Source: Lysinibacillus_B sp036662795
Lineage (GTDB): Bacteria > Bacillota > Bacilli > Bacillales_A > Planococcaceae
Direction: 5' to 3'
Assembly: GCF_036662795.1 (NCBI RefSeq)
Contig: NZ_JBAFWZ010000018.1
Location: forward strand, 1-60,673
Length of the DNA: 60,673 nt
In this document: positions 51,497 to 60,607 of the stretch, piece by piece
Numbering within the stretch: the first letter of the stretch is position 1
Layout: each line of letters opens with the position of its first letter
Program-made: the position numbers and the translations under genes
Notes under the pieces: model-generated
What the model was told of the DNA's origin: nothing
The model's input: the letters and a program-made list of their open reading frames with translations, nothing else
Database searches by the model: none

Positions 51497-51929
51497 ATTT
51501 TAATTTCTTAAATCGAAATTGATCCGATATTTTTTCTTCCCTATAGAAAATTTCTTCATAGATGACCGTTATTAAAAAAGCATTCATAAATGAAAATACG
51601 ATATACAACGGCATGCCACCTAAATTAAAAGGCATAAGCTGGCGGGCGAATAGCTCAACAAATCCGATTTGTGTAAAGAAGAAGATCATGCCGATACCGA
51701 CCTGCCAAATCGGACGCTTGTCCTGACGCTGCTCAAATTTTAGTACTTTTTTAAATGAATTTCGTACATCTTCTGCAATAACGAAGCTTAACGCCATAAG
51801 AACAATAAAGAAGATTGGTATATTTAAAAGTTTATAATTCACGATTCCAAAATGTGCTTGATCCAACCAAGCAAAGACAGAGGTAGCCATGGCAAACGAC
51901 AACAAGAAGTTTTGAATAAATTTGCTCAA
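51495..51929 (-). CDS. Four-helix membrane protein of unknown function
   Basis: The 144-aa protein has four hydrophobic segments: FLLSFAMATSVFAWL, LLNIPIFFIVLMALSFVI, IWQVGIGMIFFFTQIGFVEL and MPLYIVFSFMNAFLITVIYEE. A charged cytosolic loop (RNSFKKVLKFEQRQDKR) lies between helices 2 and 3. I do not recognise the family. The start is TTG at 51929, with GGAGG 8 nt upstream. It lies alone between a chemoreceptor and polA and has its own terminator. Confidence 0.72.
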   Translation of the reverse strand: MSKFIQNFLLSFAMATSVFAWLDQAHFGIVNYKLLNIPIFFIVLMALSFVIAEDVRNSFKKVLKFEQRQDKRPIWQVGIGMIFFFTQIGFVELFARQLMPFNLGGMPLYIVFSFMNAFLITVIYEEIFYREEKISDQFRFKKLK

Positions 51930-52023
51930 CGTTTTTTCCTCCAGTTTTTAATCTGGAGTCTAGTATAACAAAATATTTATCGTTGTTTAATAGATTTCTC
52001 TCATATTCTTTTGAGGTAAAATA

Positions 52024-52053
52024 TAAGAGTATAGGGAATCCCCCTATACTCTT
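52024..52053 (-). terminator. Terminator after the second chemoreceptor gene
   Basis: AAGAGTATAGGGG-GATT-CCCTATACTCTT followed by ATATTTTACC on the minus strand, 20 bp after the stop. Confidence 0.75.
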
Positions 52054-52073
52054 GGAAAATAAATTATGCTTTA

Positions 52074-53753
52074 TTACAGTTTAAATTTATTCATTTGATC
52101 TTGCAGTGCATGGACCATATCATTCAATTGAGTTGCAATACTAAACATTTCTTCAGTAGAGGCTGTTTGTTCTTCGATTGAAGCAGCAATCCCTTGAGCA
52201 TTGTCGGAAGTTGCTCGAAGCAATGAAGTAGTAGAATCTGTTGTATGAATAATTTCGTTAGAACTTGCTGCAATTTCTTCAATTGTTGCAGTAATTGATT
52301 GAATTTCATGATTAATATTTTCTATTAATAACACAATTTGAGCGAATGTTTCACCAGCAGAATAAATGGTTTTACTTTCACCTTCAATTTTTTCTACAAC
52401 AACTGAAATAGCTCTTACAGATTCATTTGAATCATTTTGCATCTCTGTAATTAGCGAAGTAATATTGCTCGCTGAATGCGATGATTGTTCAGCTAAAGAA
52501 CGAATTTCATCGGCAACAACTGCAAACCCTTTTCCATATTCTCCCGCACGAGCCGCCTCAATTGCTGCATTTAATGCTAGTAAATTAATTTGATCGGCTA
52601 TATTAGAAATAATCTTTGTAATTTCGCCTACTTCCATAGACTTATTATTCATTTTTTCTGTAATAGACAATGAAGTACGGGCTGTATCATCTATTGTTCT
52701 AATGCCTGTTACCGATTTTTGAATAACTTCATTTCCGATAGATGCAGCATTGGTTGCATCATGTGCACTTTCTAATACGTGATTCGTTGCTGTTGAAATC
52801 TCATTTATTTGTTCAGAAATATTTACAAGCACAATTTGATTTTGATTAGCCCCACTTGCAATAACCTCTGTCGATGACGCAATATCCGTAATATTATCGG
52901 CAACTTGCGAAGATGTAATCGATAATTGCTCAAGACTATCTGATAAATTCGTTGCACCTTGTTGAACATGGTTAGAAGTTGTTGATACATGTGATAATGT
53001 TTCTTTCAACTGGTTCTGCATATTTTGGAAGCTATCGCTTAAACGACCGATTTCATCCTCACGATTCACTGAAAACTCTTCCGTTAAATCACCCTGTGCA
53101 ATTTTCTCAGTATGATTTAGCAACTTGTTTAGCGGACCGTTAATACTACGTGACACAAACATTGCAATAGCGATTCCTAGTATAATAACAACGACTAATA
53201 CAGCAACTATAGTTAACATCATGTTCTTTTGTAATTCTAGAATAAAGTCAGCATCTGCATCTAGACCTAATACAGAATCCGTATTATTTACACTAATAAA
53301 CGTCGATAGGTGGTTACCATAATCGTCTTCATAAATATCACTGACGATTAGATTATCCTGAGTTAGTGCATCCCCCTGTTCCTTCGTAAATGGGAGAGGT
53401 GTTAAATAGTCGTCAGTACCCCCTAAAACTAATATAACTTCTTCTCCATCCACTTTACTCATAATATAAACATTTTCTAACTCAAACTCTTTTTGGAATT
53501 TATCTGTTATTACTTTTAGCTCTTCATATGCTTTTTCATCGTCTTTTGCAGCATTGATTAACTCTGGATCAACAAAAGCGTCATATTTTTCAAGCATTAA
53601 TGCTAAACTATCCTTATATTGCGGCACAACATGATCTTCGATTAATGCGGTTGTCATAAAGTTTAATATAACGGCAAAGATGCTACTCACTAGCACTATC
53701 GGTATAATAATACCCGATAAAATTCTTGTTCGAATCGATTTTAATTTACTCAC
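52074..53753 (-). CDS. Methyl-accepting chemotaxis protein with single Cache-like sensor
   Basis: The 559-aa protein has membrane helix 1 (ILSGIIIPIVLVSSIFAVILNFM). A sensor domain of about 150 residues follows (VYIMSKVDGEEVILVLGGTDDYLTP and FISVNNTDSVLGLDADADF, Cache-like). Then come helix 2 (MLTIVAVLVVVIILGIAIAMFV), HAMP and the MCP coil with LLALNAAIEAARAGEYGKGFAVVADEIRSLAEQSS. It shares the conserved tip with the 37.3 kb receptor, but the sensor differs. It starts 15 bp after an ATP-grasp gene, which suggests co-transcription. Confidence 0.92.
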   Translation of the reverse strand: MSKLKSIRTRILSGIIIPIVLVSSIFAVILNFMTTALIEDHVVPQYKDSLALMLEKYDAFVDPELINAAKDDEKAYEELKVITDKFQKEFELENVYIMSKVDGEEVILVLGGTDDYLTPLPFTKEQGDALTQDNLIVSDIYEDDYGNHLSTFISVNNTDSVLGLDADADFILELQKNMMLTIVAVLVVVIILGIAIAMFVSRSINGPLNKLLNHTEKIAQGDLTEEFSVNREDEIGRLSDSFQNMQNQLKETLSHVSTTSNHVQQGATNLSDSLEQLSITSSQVADNITDIASSTEVIASGANQNQIVLVNISEQINEISTATNHVLESAHDATNAASIGNEVIQKSVTGIRTIDDTARTSLSITEKMNNKSMEVGEITKIISNIADQINLLALNAAIEAARAGEYGKGFAVVADEIRSLAEQSSHSASNITSLITEMQNDSNESVRAISVVVEKIEGESKTIYSAGETFAQIVLLIENINHEIQSITATIEEIAASSNEIIHTTDSTTSLLRATSDNAQGIAASIEEQTASTEEMFSIATQLNDMVHALQDQMNKFKL

Positions 53754-53768
53754 GTTTTATTTAGCCCC

Positions 53769-54881
53769 TCACTGTAATTGATAATGTTTACATTTAATAA
53801 ATTGCTGAAAATCTAGATGTAAAATATGTCCATGTTCTTGCACATTTGGACTTTTGAAAAAGATGACCGCAAATGTAGATCGACCGATTAAAGGTAATAC
53901 GCGATAGCTAAGTATTTCATTAAACTCTTTCTTTAGCGCATCATGATCGATTACGTCAATTATGGATGGCTCCATCTCTTTTTCAATCTCTGCACAAGTA
54001 AAGCTATAAATAGCATCATCCATTTCCGCTATAACCTTATCCCAATCTGGTTTTTGATTATGTATGTAATAATCATATGGATTAATTTGATACGCATAGT
54101 AGCCTAGCTCTGTTGTTCCCTCGCCTGCAAAACGTAGTGGATTAATTTCAATAGGGATGATATCGTTTGAAGGTGTTACTCGAAGCTCGATATGGATGGG
54201 AATATTTTTCAATCTATAATTTTCACCAAAATGCTGTATGTATTGAGTAAACATAGGGATTGTTGAACGAATTACTTCTTTACTAGTAAAATAAATTCTG
54301 TCCCCCACATCATTACTATCCTTAAAGCTTCTAGTAAATACATTCAGAATGACTGCTTCACCATGCTCATTATAGTAACAATCAATCGCATATTCATTTC
54401 CTTCAATATATTGCTCCAGTATGAACCTTTCATCGACTATTCTATTCTCTGCTAACGTGTTAATATAATTCGTCATCGCCTGGCTGTTATTAATTTTATT
54501 AACACCCTCACTGCCATAACCAAAAATAGGTTTCACAATAATCGGATAAGGTAATTCACTTACACGTAATTGCTTTAGTTCTTTTAGTGAACAGGATTGA
54601 AAAAAGAAGTCTGGATATTTCGAAGCTAATGATTTTCGAAACGCCAATTTATTTTTAAATAAATTCGCCATCTTCGTTAGATTATGGTCGGGTAAAAATT
54701 CATTCAATGTATTTACTCCAATTTCAGCGTTCATGATAATTGAATGATCCTGACCAAAAGCCCGAAAAGCAAAGTCTCCTTTTAAAAATTGTTGATGCGT
54801 TACATCATAAATTGGTTTTTCTGTTTGAGATAGCGTATTAATTAGTAGTGGAGATACATAAGAGGTATCTAGTAGAATCAA
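53769..54881 (-). CDS. ATP-grasp domain protein
   Basis: The 370-aa protein has an N-terminal pre-ATP-grasp region (1-85) and an ATP-grasp fold. Visible motifs are YPIIVKPIFGYGSEGVNKI (phosphate-binding lysine and glycine loop), RFILEQYIEGNEYAIDCYY, and HIELRVTPSNDIIPIEINPLRFAGEG with the metal-binding Glu and Asn of EINP. It resembles carboxylate-amine or amino-acid ligases of the BL00235/carbamoyl-phosphate-synthase-like class. The substrate is unknown. It lies 15 bp upstream of a chemoreceptor gene with no terminator between, an unusual pairing. Confidence 0.8.
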   Translation of the reverse strand: MILLDTSYVSPLLINTLSQTEKPIYDVTHQQFLKGDFAFRAFGQDHSIIMNAEIGVNTLNEFLPDHNLTKMANLFKNKLAFRKSLASKYPDFFFQSCSLKELKQLRVSELPYPIIVKPIFGYGSEGVNKINNSQAMTNYINTLAENRIVDERFILEQYIEGNEYAIDCYYNEHGEAVILNVFTRSFKDSNDVGDRIYFTSKEVIRSTIPMFTQYIQHFGENYRLKNIPIHIELRVTPSNDIIPIEINPLRFAGEGTTELGYYAYQINPYDYYIHNQKPDWDKVIAEMDDAIYSFTCAEIEKEMEPSIIDVIDHDALKKEFNEILSYRVLPLIGRSTFAVIFFKSPNVQEHGHILHLDFQQFIKCKHYQLQ

Positions 54882-55009
54882 GTTAATCTCCCTTTCCGAA
54901 ATAGATACATAGACTTATTATACAAAGTTAAAAAATAATGACTTTTAACCTAAAGAACATTATACATAATTTAGGGCAAAAAGGTAATTATTTTCTTAAT
55001 ATAATTAAA

Positions 55010-55036
55010 AAAGCGCATCACAAAGTGTGAAATACG
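55010..55036 (-). terminator. Weak terminator downstream of the dispersed repeat
   Basis: GCGTATTTCACA-CTT-TGTGATGCGC followed by TTTTTTAATT on the minus strand. It would end transcripts from the small gene at 55.3 kb. Confidence 0.6.
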
Positions 55037-55144
55037 CTAAATTGACTTAATTTACATATTTTTTTACAGATGTGTTGATTATACAAATACTAGTAGATCA
55101 TAAACGTGCTTTTTAGTGAAATGATTAATAAAAAGGCGCTTGCT

Positions 55145-55280
55145 CGTTGATTGGAGCGAAGGCGACTCGACTCCAGCAGGAACAGCACGAGCTGAAAATC
55201 CATTTCTTTCGGCATTAGCCGAAAGAAATTAGTTGAAGCCGTGCCTGCGGAAAGCGAGTCAGCCGTAGCGGAAATCAACG
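55145..55280. repeat. 136-bp dispersed repeat with CGTTGATT / AATCAACG ends
   Basis: The ends are perfect 8-bp inverted repeats. Inside is a hairpin, TTTCTTTCGG-CATTAG-CCGAAAGAAA, flanked by GC-rich sequence of the GTTGATTTCCG family read in the inverse sense. Its right end supplies the stop codon of the small gene at 55275. Confidence 0.75.
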
Positions 55281-55502
55281 TATTCCAATTTTCTCTTTAA
55301 CAATAAGAGGTAAATCAACACGCGTGATTTTTTTATTATTTTTAAGACCATCAAAGAAGTAATTACTAATGAACAAGACGAATACTGTTATTATTGAAAG
55401 AGCAAATGTCATTATAGTTCTTAAATTGACTGAGTAAAATGCCATATAGATGAACAAGACTAGTATGTGACCTAGCCCAACAGCGAATAACAGCCAAGGC
55501 AT
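55275..55502 (-). CDS. Small two-helix membrane protein, 3' end in a repeat
   Basis: The 75-aa protein has hydrophobic segments WLLFAVGLGHILVLFIYMAFY and IMTFALSIITVFVLFISNYFF, followed by a basic tail (LKNNKKITRVDLPLIVKEKIGIR). The ATG at 55502 has GAGAGG 7 nt upstream. The final codon and the TGA stop overlap the edge of the dispersed repeat, so the original C-terminus may have been longer. The family is not recognised. It lies between hflC and the ATP-grasp gene on the same strand. Confidence 0.6.
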   Translation of the reverse strand: MPWLLFAVGLGHILVLFIYMAFYSVNLRTIMTFALSIITVFVLFISNYFFDGLKNNKKITRVDLPLIVKEKIGIR

Positions 55503-55530
55503 TTCATTTCCTCTCATTAAACAATAAAAA

Positions 55531-55563
55531 ACTCGCAACAGCCTTTAAGCAGCCTTTGCGAGT
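55531..55563 (-). terminator. Terminator after hflKC
   Basis: ACTCGCAAAGGCTG..GGCTGTTGCGAGT followed by TTTTTTATTG on the minus strand, 8 bp after the hflC stop. Confidence 0.88.
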
Positions 55564-55570
55564 TTCTCTT

Positions 55571-56599
55571 TTAGTCCGTATAACCTGATAAAATTTTAGC
55601 ATACGGTGAATCGGATGGAAGGATGATAACTGTATCCTCTCCGATTGTCTTTTTATATGATTCTAGTGTTCGATATAATGAATAAAACTGTGGGTCCTTC
55701 GAGAACGCCTCATTGTATATTTTAGCTGCCTCTGCTTCCCCAGCAGCTGTAATGAGTGCTGCGTCCTTTTTCGCTGTTGCAAGCATTTCCTGCACCTTTT
55801 GATCTGTTTGAGCGATCATACGGTTTTTCGCCGCATCACCTTCAGATAAATATTTCTGAGCAATAGATTCTCGGTCTGAAATCATTTGCGTATATACAGA
55901 TTGTTCATTCTCTGCAGGTAAATCTGTACGTCGGATTCGAACGTCTACTACTTCAATACCATAATTATCCTGTGCTAGCAGCTCATTTACACGAGCAGTG
56001 ACACGATCATTAATACTACCGCGCTCTGAATTTTCATCATTAATGATATCTTCATAGTTCAGCTGTCCAAGCTCAATACGAATGACCGAGTAGATGTTTT
56101 CTTCCATACGACTTTCGGCATTCACTAAAGTCCCTGCGTTTGAAATAAGCGCTTTTGGATCCGTTACACGCCAAACTGTGTAATTATCAACAATAATTCG
56201 TTTTTTATCAAACGTACTAATTTCCTCTTCCTGCATTGCATCATAAATCATTAAGTTTTTTGGAAGGGTTTCAATTCGCTGAATAAATGGTATTTTCATA
56301 TGAAGCCCTGGTGTATCCTCATATTTCACTACTTCACCGAACTGACGAACAACACGATATTCATTTTCCTTTACAATATAAACATTTGCTAATGCGATAA
56401 TGATGATCGCGAAAATAACAGTAAAGGCAATAATTGATTTTGTCCATTTTCGCATATCGATTGGCTGCTTCGTTTTTTTAATCTTCCCGCTATCCATATC
56501 AACAACCTTATCACTGTTCGATTTTTTAGCCTTTTCGCCGAATAGGTTTCGGATAAACTTTTCTAGGTCGCCATCGTATTTATTGTTATCATTGCTCAT
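55571..56599 (-). CDS. hflC: HflC-like band 7/SPFH protease modulator
   Basis: The 342-aa protein has a long charged N-terminal region (1-50), one membrane helix (SIIAFTVIFAIIIIALANVYIV) and an SPFH/band 7 domain (GEVVKYEDTPGLHMKIPFIQRIETL..RIRRTDLPAENEQSVYTQM). A coiled tail rich in A/E follows. HflC and HflK form a membrane complex that controls FtsH in Proteobacteria. The 50-residue N-terminal extension is unusual for HflC. The start overlaps the hflK stop by 4 bp. Confidence 0.88.
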   Translation of the reverse strand: MSNDNNKYDGDLEKFIRNLFGEKAKKSNSDKVVDMDSGKIKKTKQPIDMRKWTKSIIAFTVIFAIIIIALANVYIVKENEYRVVRQFGEVVKYEDTPGLHMKIPFIQRIETLPKNLMIYDAMQEEEISTFDKKRIIVDNYTVWRVTDPKALISNAGTLVNAESRMEENIYSVIRIELGQLNYEDIINDENSERGSINDRVTARVNELLAQDNYGIEVVDVRIRRTDLPAENEQSVYTQMISDRESIAQKYLSEGDAAKNRMIAQTDQKVQEMLATAKKDAALITAAGEAEAAKIYNEAFSKDPQFYSLYRTLESYKKTIGEDTVIILPSDSPYAKILSGYTD

Positions 56600-57567
56600 T
56601 GTTTTTCACTCCCCTCAGTTTTTTCTTCGTTATTGGCTGGTGTAGCCGCTTGAGGAGGCTGAATCGGTAAATATTTCAACGTTTCACCATCATCATTCAT
56701 AATATAAATTTGTGCATTGGGCAGCACGTTTTCTAGCGTTTCAAGCACTAAACGTTCTCGTGTAATTTCTTTATTATTTGCATACTGCTTATACAGCTCG
56801 TTAAATACTGCAACTTCCCCTTTTGCCTGCTGGATACGGGCGATTTTTTCCCCTTCAGCACGTGAAATAATGGCGTCCTTTTCACCTTCCGCCTCACTAA
56901 TGCGCTGGTTTGTATATTTTTCTGCCTCGTTAATTTTCGTATTTTTCATCTCACGAGCATCTGTAACAGCCATAAACGCTGCGCGAACATCAGCATTTGG
57001 TAGCTCTACATCTTGAAGCTTTACTGCTAAAATACTAATACCAATATCATATTTATCTACTAGTGTTACGAGTAAATCTCGCGTACTTTTCTCAATATCC
57101 GCCTTACCATCTGTTAGGGCTGCATCAATTTTTGAACTCCCAATAACTGAGCGAATAGCGCTTGATGTAGCACTATGAAGTATCTTTTCAGGGTCCTGTG
57201 AGCTAAATAAATATTTTTTCGGATCAACTATTCGCCATTGAACGACTAAATCTGTAAGGACTATATTTTCATCCCCAGTAATCATTCTCGTTTCTTTATC
57301 CTTTAATTCCATTTCTCCATCATCATTTTGTGTATAACCAAAAGTTAAGCTTTTTGTTCCCTTTGAAAGCACCTCTACTTTTTGAATAGGCCACGGCATT
57401 TTAAAATGAAGTCCCGATTCTGTAATAATTTCATCCGCTTGCCCGAATGTAATAACAACCGCTTGCTCTGATTCATCCACCGTATACCATGATGTTGTTG
57501 CGGCCAGTAAGCCTAAAATAACAAATAAAGCGAGCGCAACAGATAATAAGGTACGCTTTACACTCAT
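56596..57567 (-). CDS. hflK: HflK-like band 7/SPFH protease modulator
   Basis: The 323-aa protein has an N-terminal membrane helix (LLSVALALFVILGLLAATTSWYTV) and a band 7 domain (VITFGQADEIITESGLHFKMPWPIQKVE, VVQWRIVDPKKYLF). The HflK signature DVELPNADVRAAFMAVTDAREMKNTKINEAEKYTN follows, then a coiled tail with repeated EAEGEKDAIISRAEGEK. It overlaps hflC by 4 bp (ATGA). No ftsH lies in the window. Band 7 proteins in Bacillus also organise membrane microdomains, an alternative role. Confidence 0.9.
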   Translation of the reverse strand: MSVKRTLLSVALALFVILGLLAATTSWYTVDESEQAVVITFGQADEIITESGLHFKMPWPIQKVEVLSKGTKSLTFGYTQNDDGEMELKDKETRMITGDENIVLTDLVVQWRIVDPKKYLFSSQDPEKILHSATSSAIRSVIGSSKIDAALTDGKADIEKSTRDLLVTLVDKYDIGISILAVKLQDVELPNADVRAAFMAVTDAREMKNTKINEAEKYTNQRISEAEGEKDAIISRAEGEKIARIQQAKGEVAVFNELYKQYANNKEITRERLVLETLENVLPNAQIYIMNDDGETLKYLPIQPPQAATPANNEEKTEGSEKQ

Positions 57568-57649
57568 ATAAAAACCTCCCTCTTATGTATAAAAAAAATC
57601 GTATAACTGTATTACGGTCTATCTAACTAAAAGTTTCGAAAAATATAAA

Positions 57650-57681
57650 AATAGTGAGCAGTTAGGGGGCTGCTCACTATT
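57650..57681 (-). terminator. Terminator after phoPR
   Basis: AATAGTGAGCAG-CCCCCTAA-CTGCTCACTATT followed by TTTATATTTTTCG on the minus strand. It lies between phoR and hflK. Confidence 0.85.
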
Positions 57682-57788
57682 ACTATACTCTCAAAATTTA
57701 ATTTTCCGATAATCTGAAACGGGGGGTTTCTAAAGAGAACTATACGCCCCGTCTTTTAAGATACTATTTAGCTATTGTAAATTATTTG

Positions 57789-59333
57789 TTAAGACGAGGA
57801 TAGCGGTAAGAGTATTCTAAACGTAGTTCCTTTACCAAACTCACTCTCGACTTGAACTTTGCCTTGATGAGCTTCTACTAAATGCTTAACAATCGCTAAA
57901 CCAAGTCCCGTTCCACCGGAATTTCGACTACGAGCTCGGTCTACACGATAAAAGCGCTCAAAAATACGAGGAATTTCATTTTTTTGAATACCTACCCCTT
58001 CGTCGCTTACTTCTACAACCCCGAATTCTCCTTGCTCCATTACTCGAATAGATATCGTCGTTTCTTCAGGTGAATATAGGATAGCATTGTAAATTAAATT
58101 CGTAAAAATTTGAATAAGACGATTAGCATCACCTTGAACCTTTACATCTCGGGCAATATCAACTGAAAATCGCATATTTTTTTCTTCTTTTCGTTGATTT
58201 GTTAAATTGACGACACGAACTAATACTTCCTGTAAGCTTGTTGGGATAATATCAACTGAAAACCCATGCTGCTCAATTTTCGATAGCTCAAGCAAGTCCT
58301 GAATGAGCATTTGCAGACGATTACTTTCATTATTTATAATTTCTAAAAAAGAAAGTGCCATATTTTCATCCTTATAGGCTCCATCTAAAAGTGTTTCAGT
58401 AAATCCTTTAATTGATGTAATTGGTGTGCGCAGCTCATGAGACACATTCGCCACAAAATCTTTTCGAATTTGCTCTAGTCGTACAAGCTCCGAAACATCG
58501 TGCATAACAATGACGACTCCTAGCCAGCGACCATGTTCCCCAACAACAGGCGCTCCGTAGGCAAATTTATATGTTATTTCTTGCTGTAGTTCCATTTGGA
58601 GCTGTTTTTGATAAGGTAATTCCGTTAAAAATACGTAGTCAATGAATTTCTCTAGTTCCACCGGTAAATTTACAGATAAAAAATTTTTCCCACTTACTTC
58701 ATTAATATCGAGACCGAAGCTTTCAATAAACGATCTATTTACAATAGAAATACTTCCCCCACGATCAATCATCATAAGCGCACTACCCATATTTTCAATT
58801 AATGTTTTTAGACGCTCTTCTTCTATTTCACGTGTTTTCGTAATATCCTGCAAATTACGGGCCAATATGTTGATAGAATTTCTCAATTCAACAATAGTTT
58901 TTGGTCCAGTTGCAAATGCGCGAGCACGATAATTCCCAATTGCTAGCTCTCTTGCTGTTCGGGTGACATTTTCAATCGGCTCAACAAAATTTTGAAGCAT
59001 TTTTTTTGTAACAAGACTAATTAAAATAAATGATAGTGATAATAAGAATAAAAGCACAAAGGCTAATTTTGTTTTTAGTGTGGCAATAAATTCCTCGTCT
59101 AAGCGTAAATCATACGTCTCAAGCAGCTCCTGTTTATCGGGTTCAGATAACTGAATATCTCGATCTTCAATAATTTGAAGCATTTCCTGCTTGGCCTCGT
59201 CAGTATTTTCAACGATATACGTATTAATAAAAAAAGGAAAAAGCTGACCTATGACAAAGCCAAGGACAGCTAAAATAAAGCCTACTAAAAATACAAATGG
59301 AAAAAATAATCGGTTGCTCATGGATTTTTTCAT
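57789..59333 (-). CDS. phoR: Phosphate sensor histidine kinase PhoR
   Basis: The 514-aa kinase has two membrane helices (LFFPFVFLVGFILAVLGFVIG and LAFVLLFLLSLSFILISLV) flanking a short extracytoplasmic loop. HAMP (about 110-165), PAS (about 180-290), the H box NVSHELRTPITSIKGF (His near 306), the N box IFTNLIYNAILYSP, and G boxes with GTGLGLAI complete it. The extracytoplasmic loop of about 50 residues is shorter than the Cache domain of B. subtilis PhoR. It overlaps phoP by 4 bp. WalK and ResE are alternatives; gene order supports PhoR. Confidence 0.88.
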   Translation of the reverse strand: MKKSMSNRLFFPFVFLVGFILAVLGFVIGQLFPFFINTYIVENTDEAKQEMLQIIEDRDIQLSEPDKQELLETYDLRLDEEFIATLKTKLAFVLLFLLSLSFILISLVTKKMLQNFVEPIENVTRTARELAIGNYRARAFATGPKTIVELRNSINILARNLQDITKTREIEEERLKTLIENMGSALMMIDRGGSISIVNRSFIESFGLDINEVSGKNFLSVNLPVELEKFIDYVFLTELPYQKQLQMELQQEITYKFAYGAPVVGEHGRWLGVVIVMHDVSELVRLEQIRKDFVANVSHELRTPITSIKGFTETLLDGAYKDENMALSFLEIINNESNRLQMLIQDLLELSKIEQHGFSVDIIPTSLQEVLVRVVNLTNQRKEEKNMRFSVDIARDVKVQGDANRLIQIFTNLIYNAILYSPEETTISIRVMEQGEFGVVEVSDEGVGIQKNEIPRIFERFYRVDRARSRNSGGTGLGLAIVKHLVEAHQGKVQVESEFGKGTTFRILLPLSSS

Positions 59334-60037
59334 TTTTTCGGCTCCTCAAATTTATAACCTAATCCACGAATCGTTTTTATAAACAGCGGTTTTCTGCTAT
59401 TCTCTTCAATTTTTTCACGTAAATGGCTTATGTGCACATCAACAATTCGCGTATCGCCAGCGAAATCATAATTCCATACGGCACTTAATAGCTGATCACG
59501 TGTTAGCACACGATTTTTATTTTCTAATAAATAGACAAGAAGCTCAAATTCCTTAGGTGTAAACTCTAAAGACTGTTCCCCTAAAAATGCTTCAAATCGA
59601 TCCGGAAATACTTTTAGTTCTCCGTATTCATAGGAAATTTCTTCTTTTACTGTTTCCTCTATAGGCATTGGCATAAAACGTCGCAGCACAGCCTTAACTC
59701 GGGCAATAACCTCACGGGGACTAAAGGGCTTTGTCATATAATCATCTGCCCCTAGCTCTAAGCCCAGTACTTTGTCGAACTCATCGTCCCGTGCAGTTAA
59801 CATAATAATCGGGATATTTTTCCTTAAACTTCGTAGCTCCTTACATACTTCCATTCCATCTAGGGTTGGCAGCATTACATCCAAGAGAATTAAATCAGGC
59901 TGCTTTGCAACCGCAATATCTAATCCATCCTTACCATCATGCGCAAGCAATACAGTATATCCAGCTTGCTCTAAATTGTACTTTAAAAGTGTTGCAATCG
60001 ATAATTCATCTTCTACAACTAAAATCGTCTTTGACAT
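59330..60037 (-). CDS. phoP: Response regulator PhoP
   Basis: The 235-aa OmpR/PhoB-type regulator has an N-terminal receiver (ILVVEDELSI, phospho-acceptor Asp in LILLDVMLP near residue 53, MLTARDDE, DDYMTKPFSPREV). Its C-terminal winged helix has LEFTPKEFELLVYLLENKNRVLTRDQLL and TRIVDVHISHLREKIEENSRKPLFIKTIRGLGYKFE. The ATG at 60037 with GGAGG 9 nt upstream is preferred over an ATG 12 codons earlier. It controls phosphate starvation genes with PhoR. Confidence 0.9.
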   Translation of the reverse strand: MSKTILVVEDELSIATLLKYNLEQAGYTVLLAHDGKDGLDIAVAKQPDLILLDVMLPTLDGMEVCKELRSLRKNIPIIMLTARDDEFDKVLGLELGADDYMTKPFSPREVIARVKAVLRRFMPMPIEETVKEEISYEYGELKVFPDRFEAFLGEQSLEFTPKEFELLVYLLENKNRVLTRDQLLSAVWNYDFAGDTRIVDVHISHLREKIEENSRKPLFIKTIRGLGYKFEEPKK

Positions 60038-60088
60038 ATTTTTGTACCTCCAAAATTGATTTGAAACCCCCATTTCAAACCAGTCCCT

Positions 60089-60559
60089 TTAATAAGGAGG
60101 ATAGACTTTTATAAGCCCTTCAATTATAGGTTGCTTTTCATTGTTAAATCCTCTTACACTAACATCTACTAAATTTTCAGCCCTATCCACTCTTTCAACC
60201 TTTAGCAAAAAGTCAATCGTTTCATAATGATATACAGGCTTCAAGAAAGTAATGTTTTGTTCACGAATATGCGAGCCAGGTCCCGGCATGTGCTTAGAAA
60301 TAGCCGAGGTAATAATACCATTCAACATAATTGTTGGAACAATAGGTTTTTCAAATGGCGTATCCGATGCATAATCATGCTGAATATACAGAGGATTATT
60401 ATCATTTGTTAAACCTAAATAAAGAAGTAAATCTTTATCTTCAATCGTTTCTGTTAAATGCAATTTCTCACCAATTCTTATTTCATGAACCCTCTTACCT
60501 AGTCTGCTCTTCCTTCCTAACAATACAGCAGCAACCCCTTTACATGAGATTAATATCAT
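60089..60559 (-). CDS. MaoC-like (R)-specific enoyl-CoA hydratase
   Basis: The 156-aa hotdog-fold protein has the hydratase-2 motif YLGLTNDNNPLYIQHDYASDTPFEKPIVPTIML (catalytic Asp and His region), GPGSHIREQNITFLKPVYHYETI and VSVRGFNNEKQPIIEGLIKV. Such enzymes hydrate trans-2-enoyl-CoA, or dehydrate the reverse, in fatty acid metabolism. The start is uncertain. The ATG at 60559 lacks a good ribosome-binding site, and a TTG at 60523, closer to LGRKSRLGKRVHEI, is possible. It lies 51 bp upstream of phoP. Confidence 0.75.
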   Translation of the reverse strand: MILISCKGVAAVLLGRKSRLGKRVHEIRIGEKLHLTETIEDKDLLLYLGLTNDNNPLYIQHDYASDTPFEKPIVPTIMLNGIITSAISKHMPGPGSHIREQNITFLKPVYHYETIDFLLKVERVDRAENLVDVSVRGFNNEKQPIIEGLIKVYPPY

Positions 60560-60607
60560 AGTAACAATTTTCTTCTAAAAGTACAATCGAACTCGTATCA
60601 TCCGAAA

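Noticed and set aside
55090..55278. A 62-codon frame on the minus strand
   Set aside because: It is almost wholly inside the dispersed repeat at 55145-55280.
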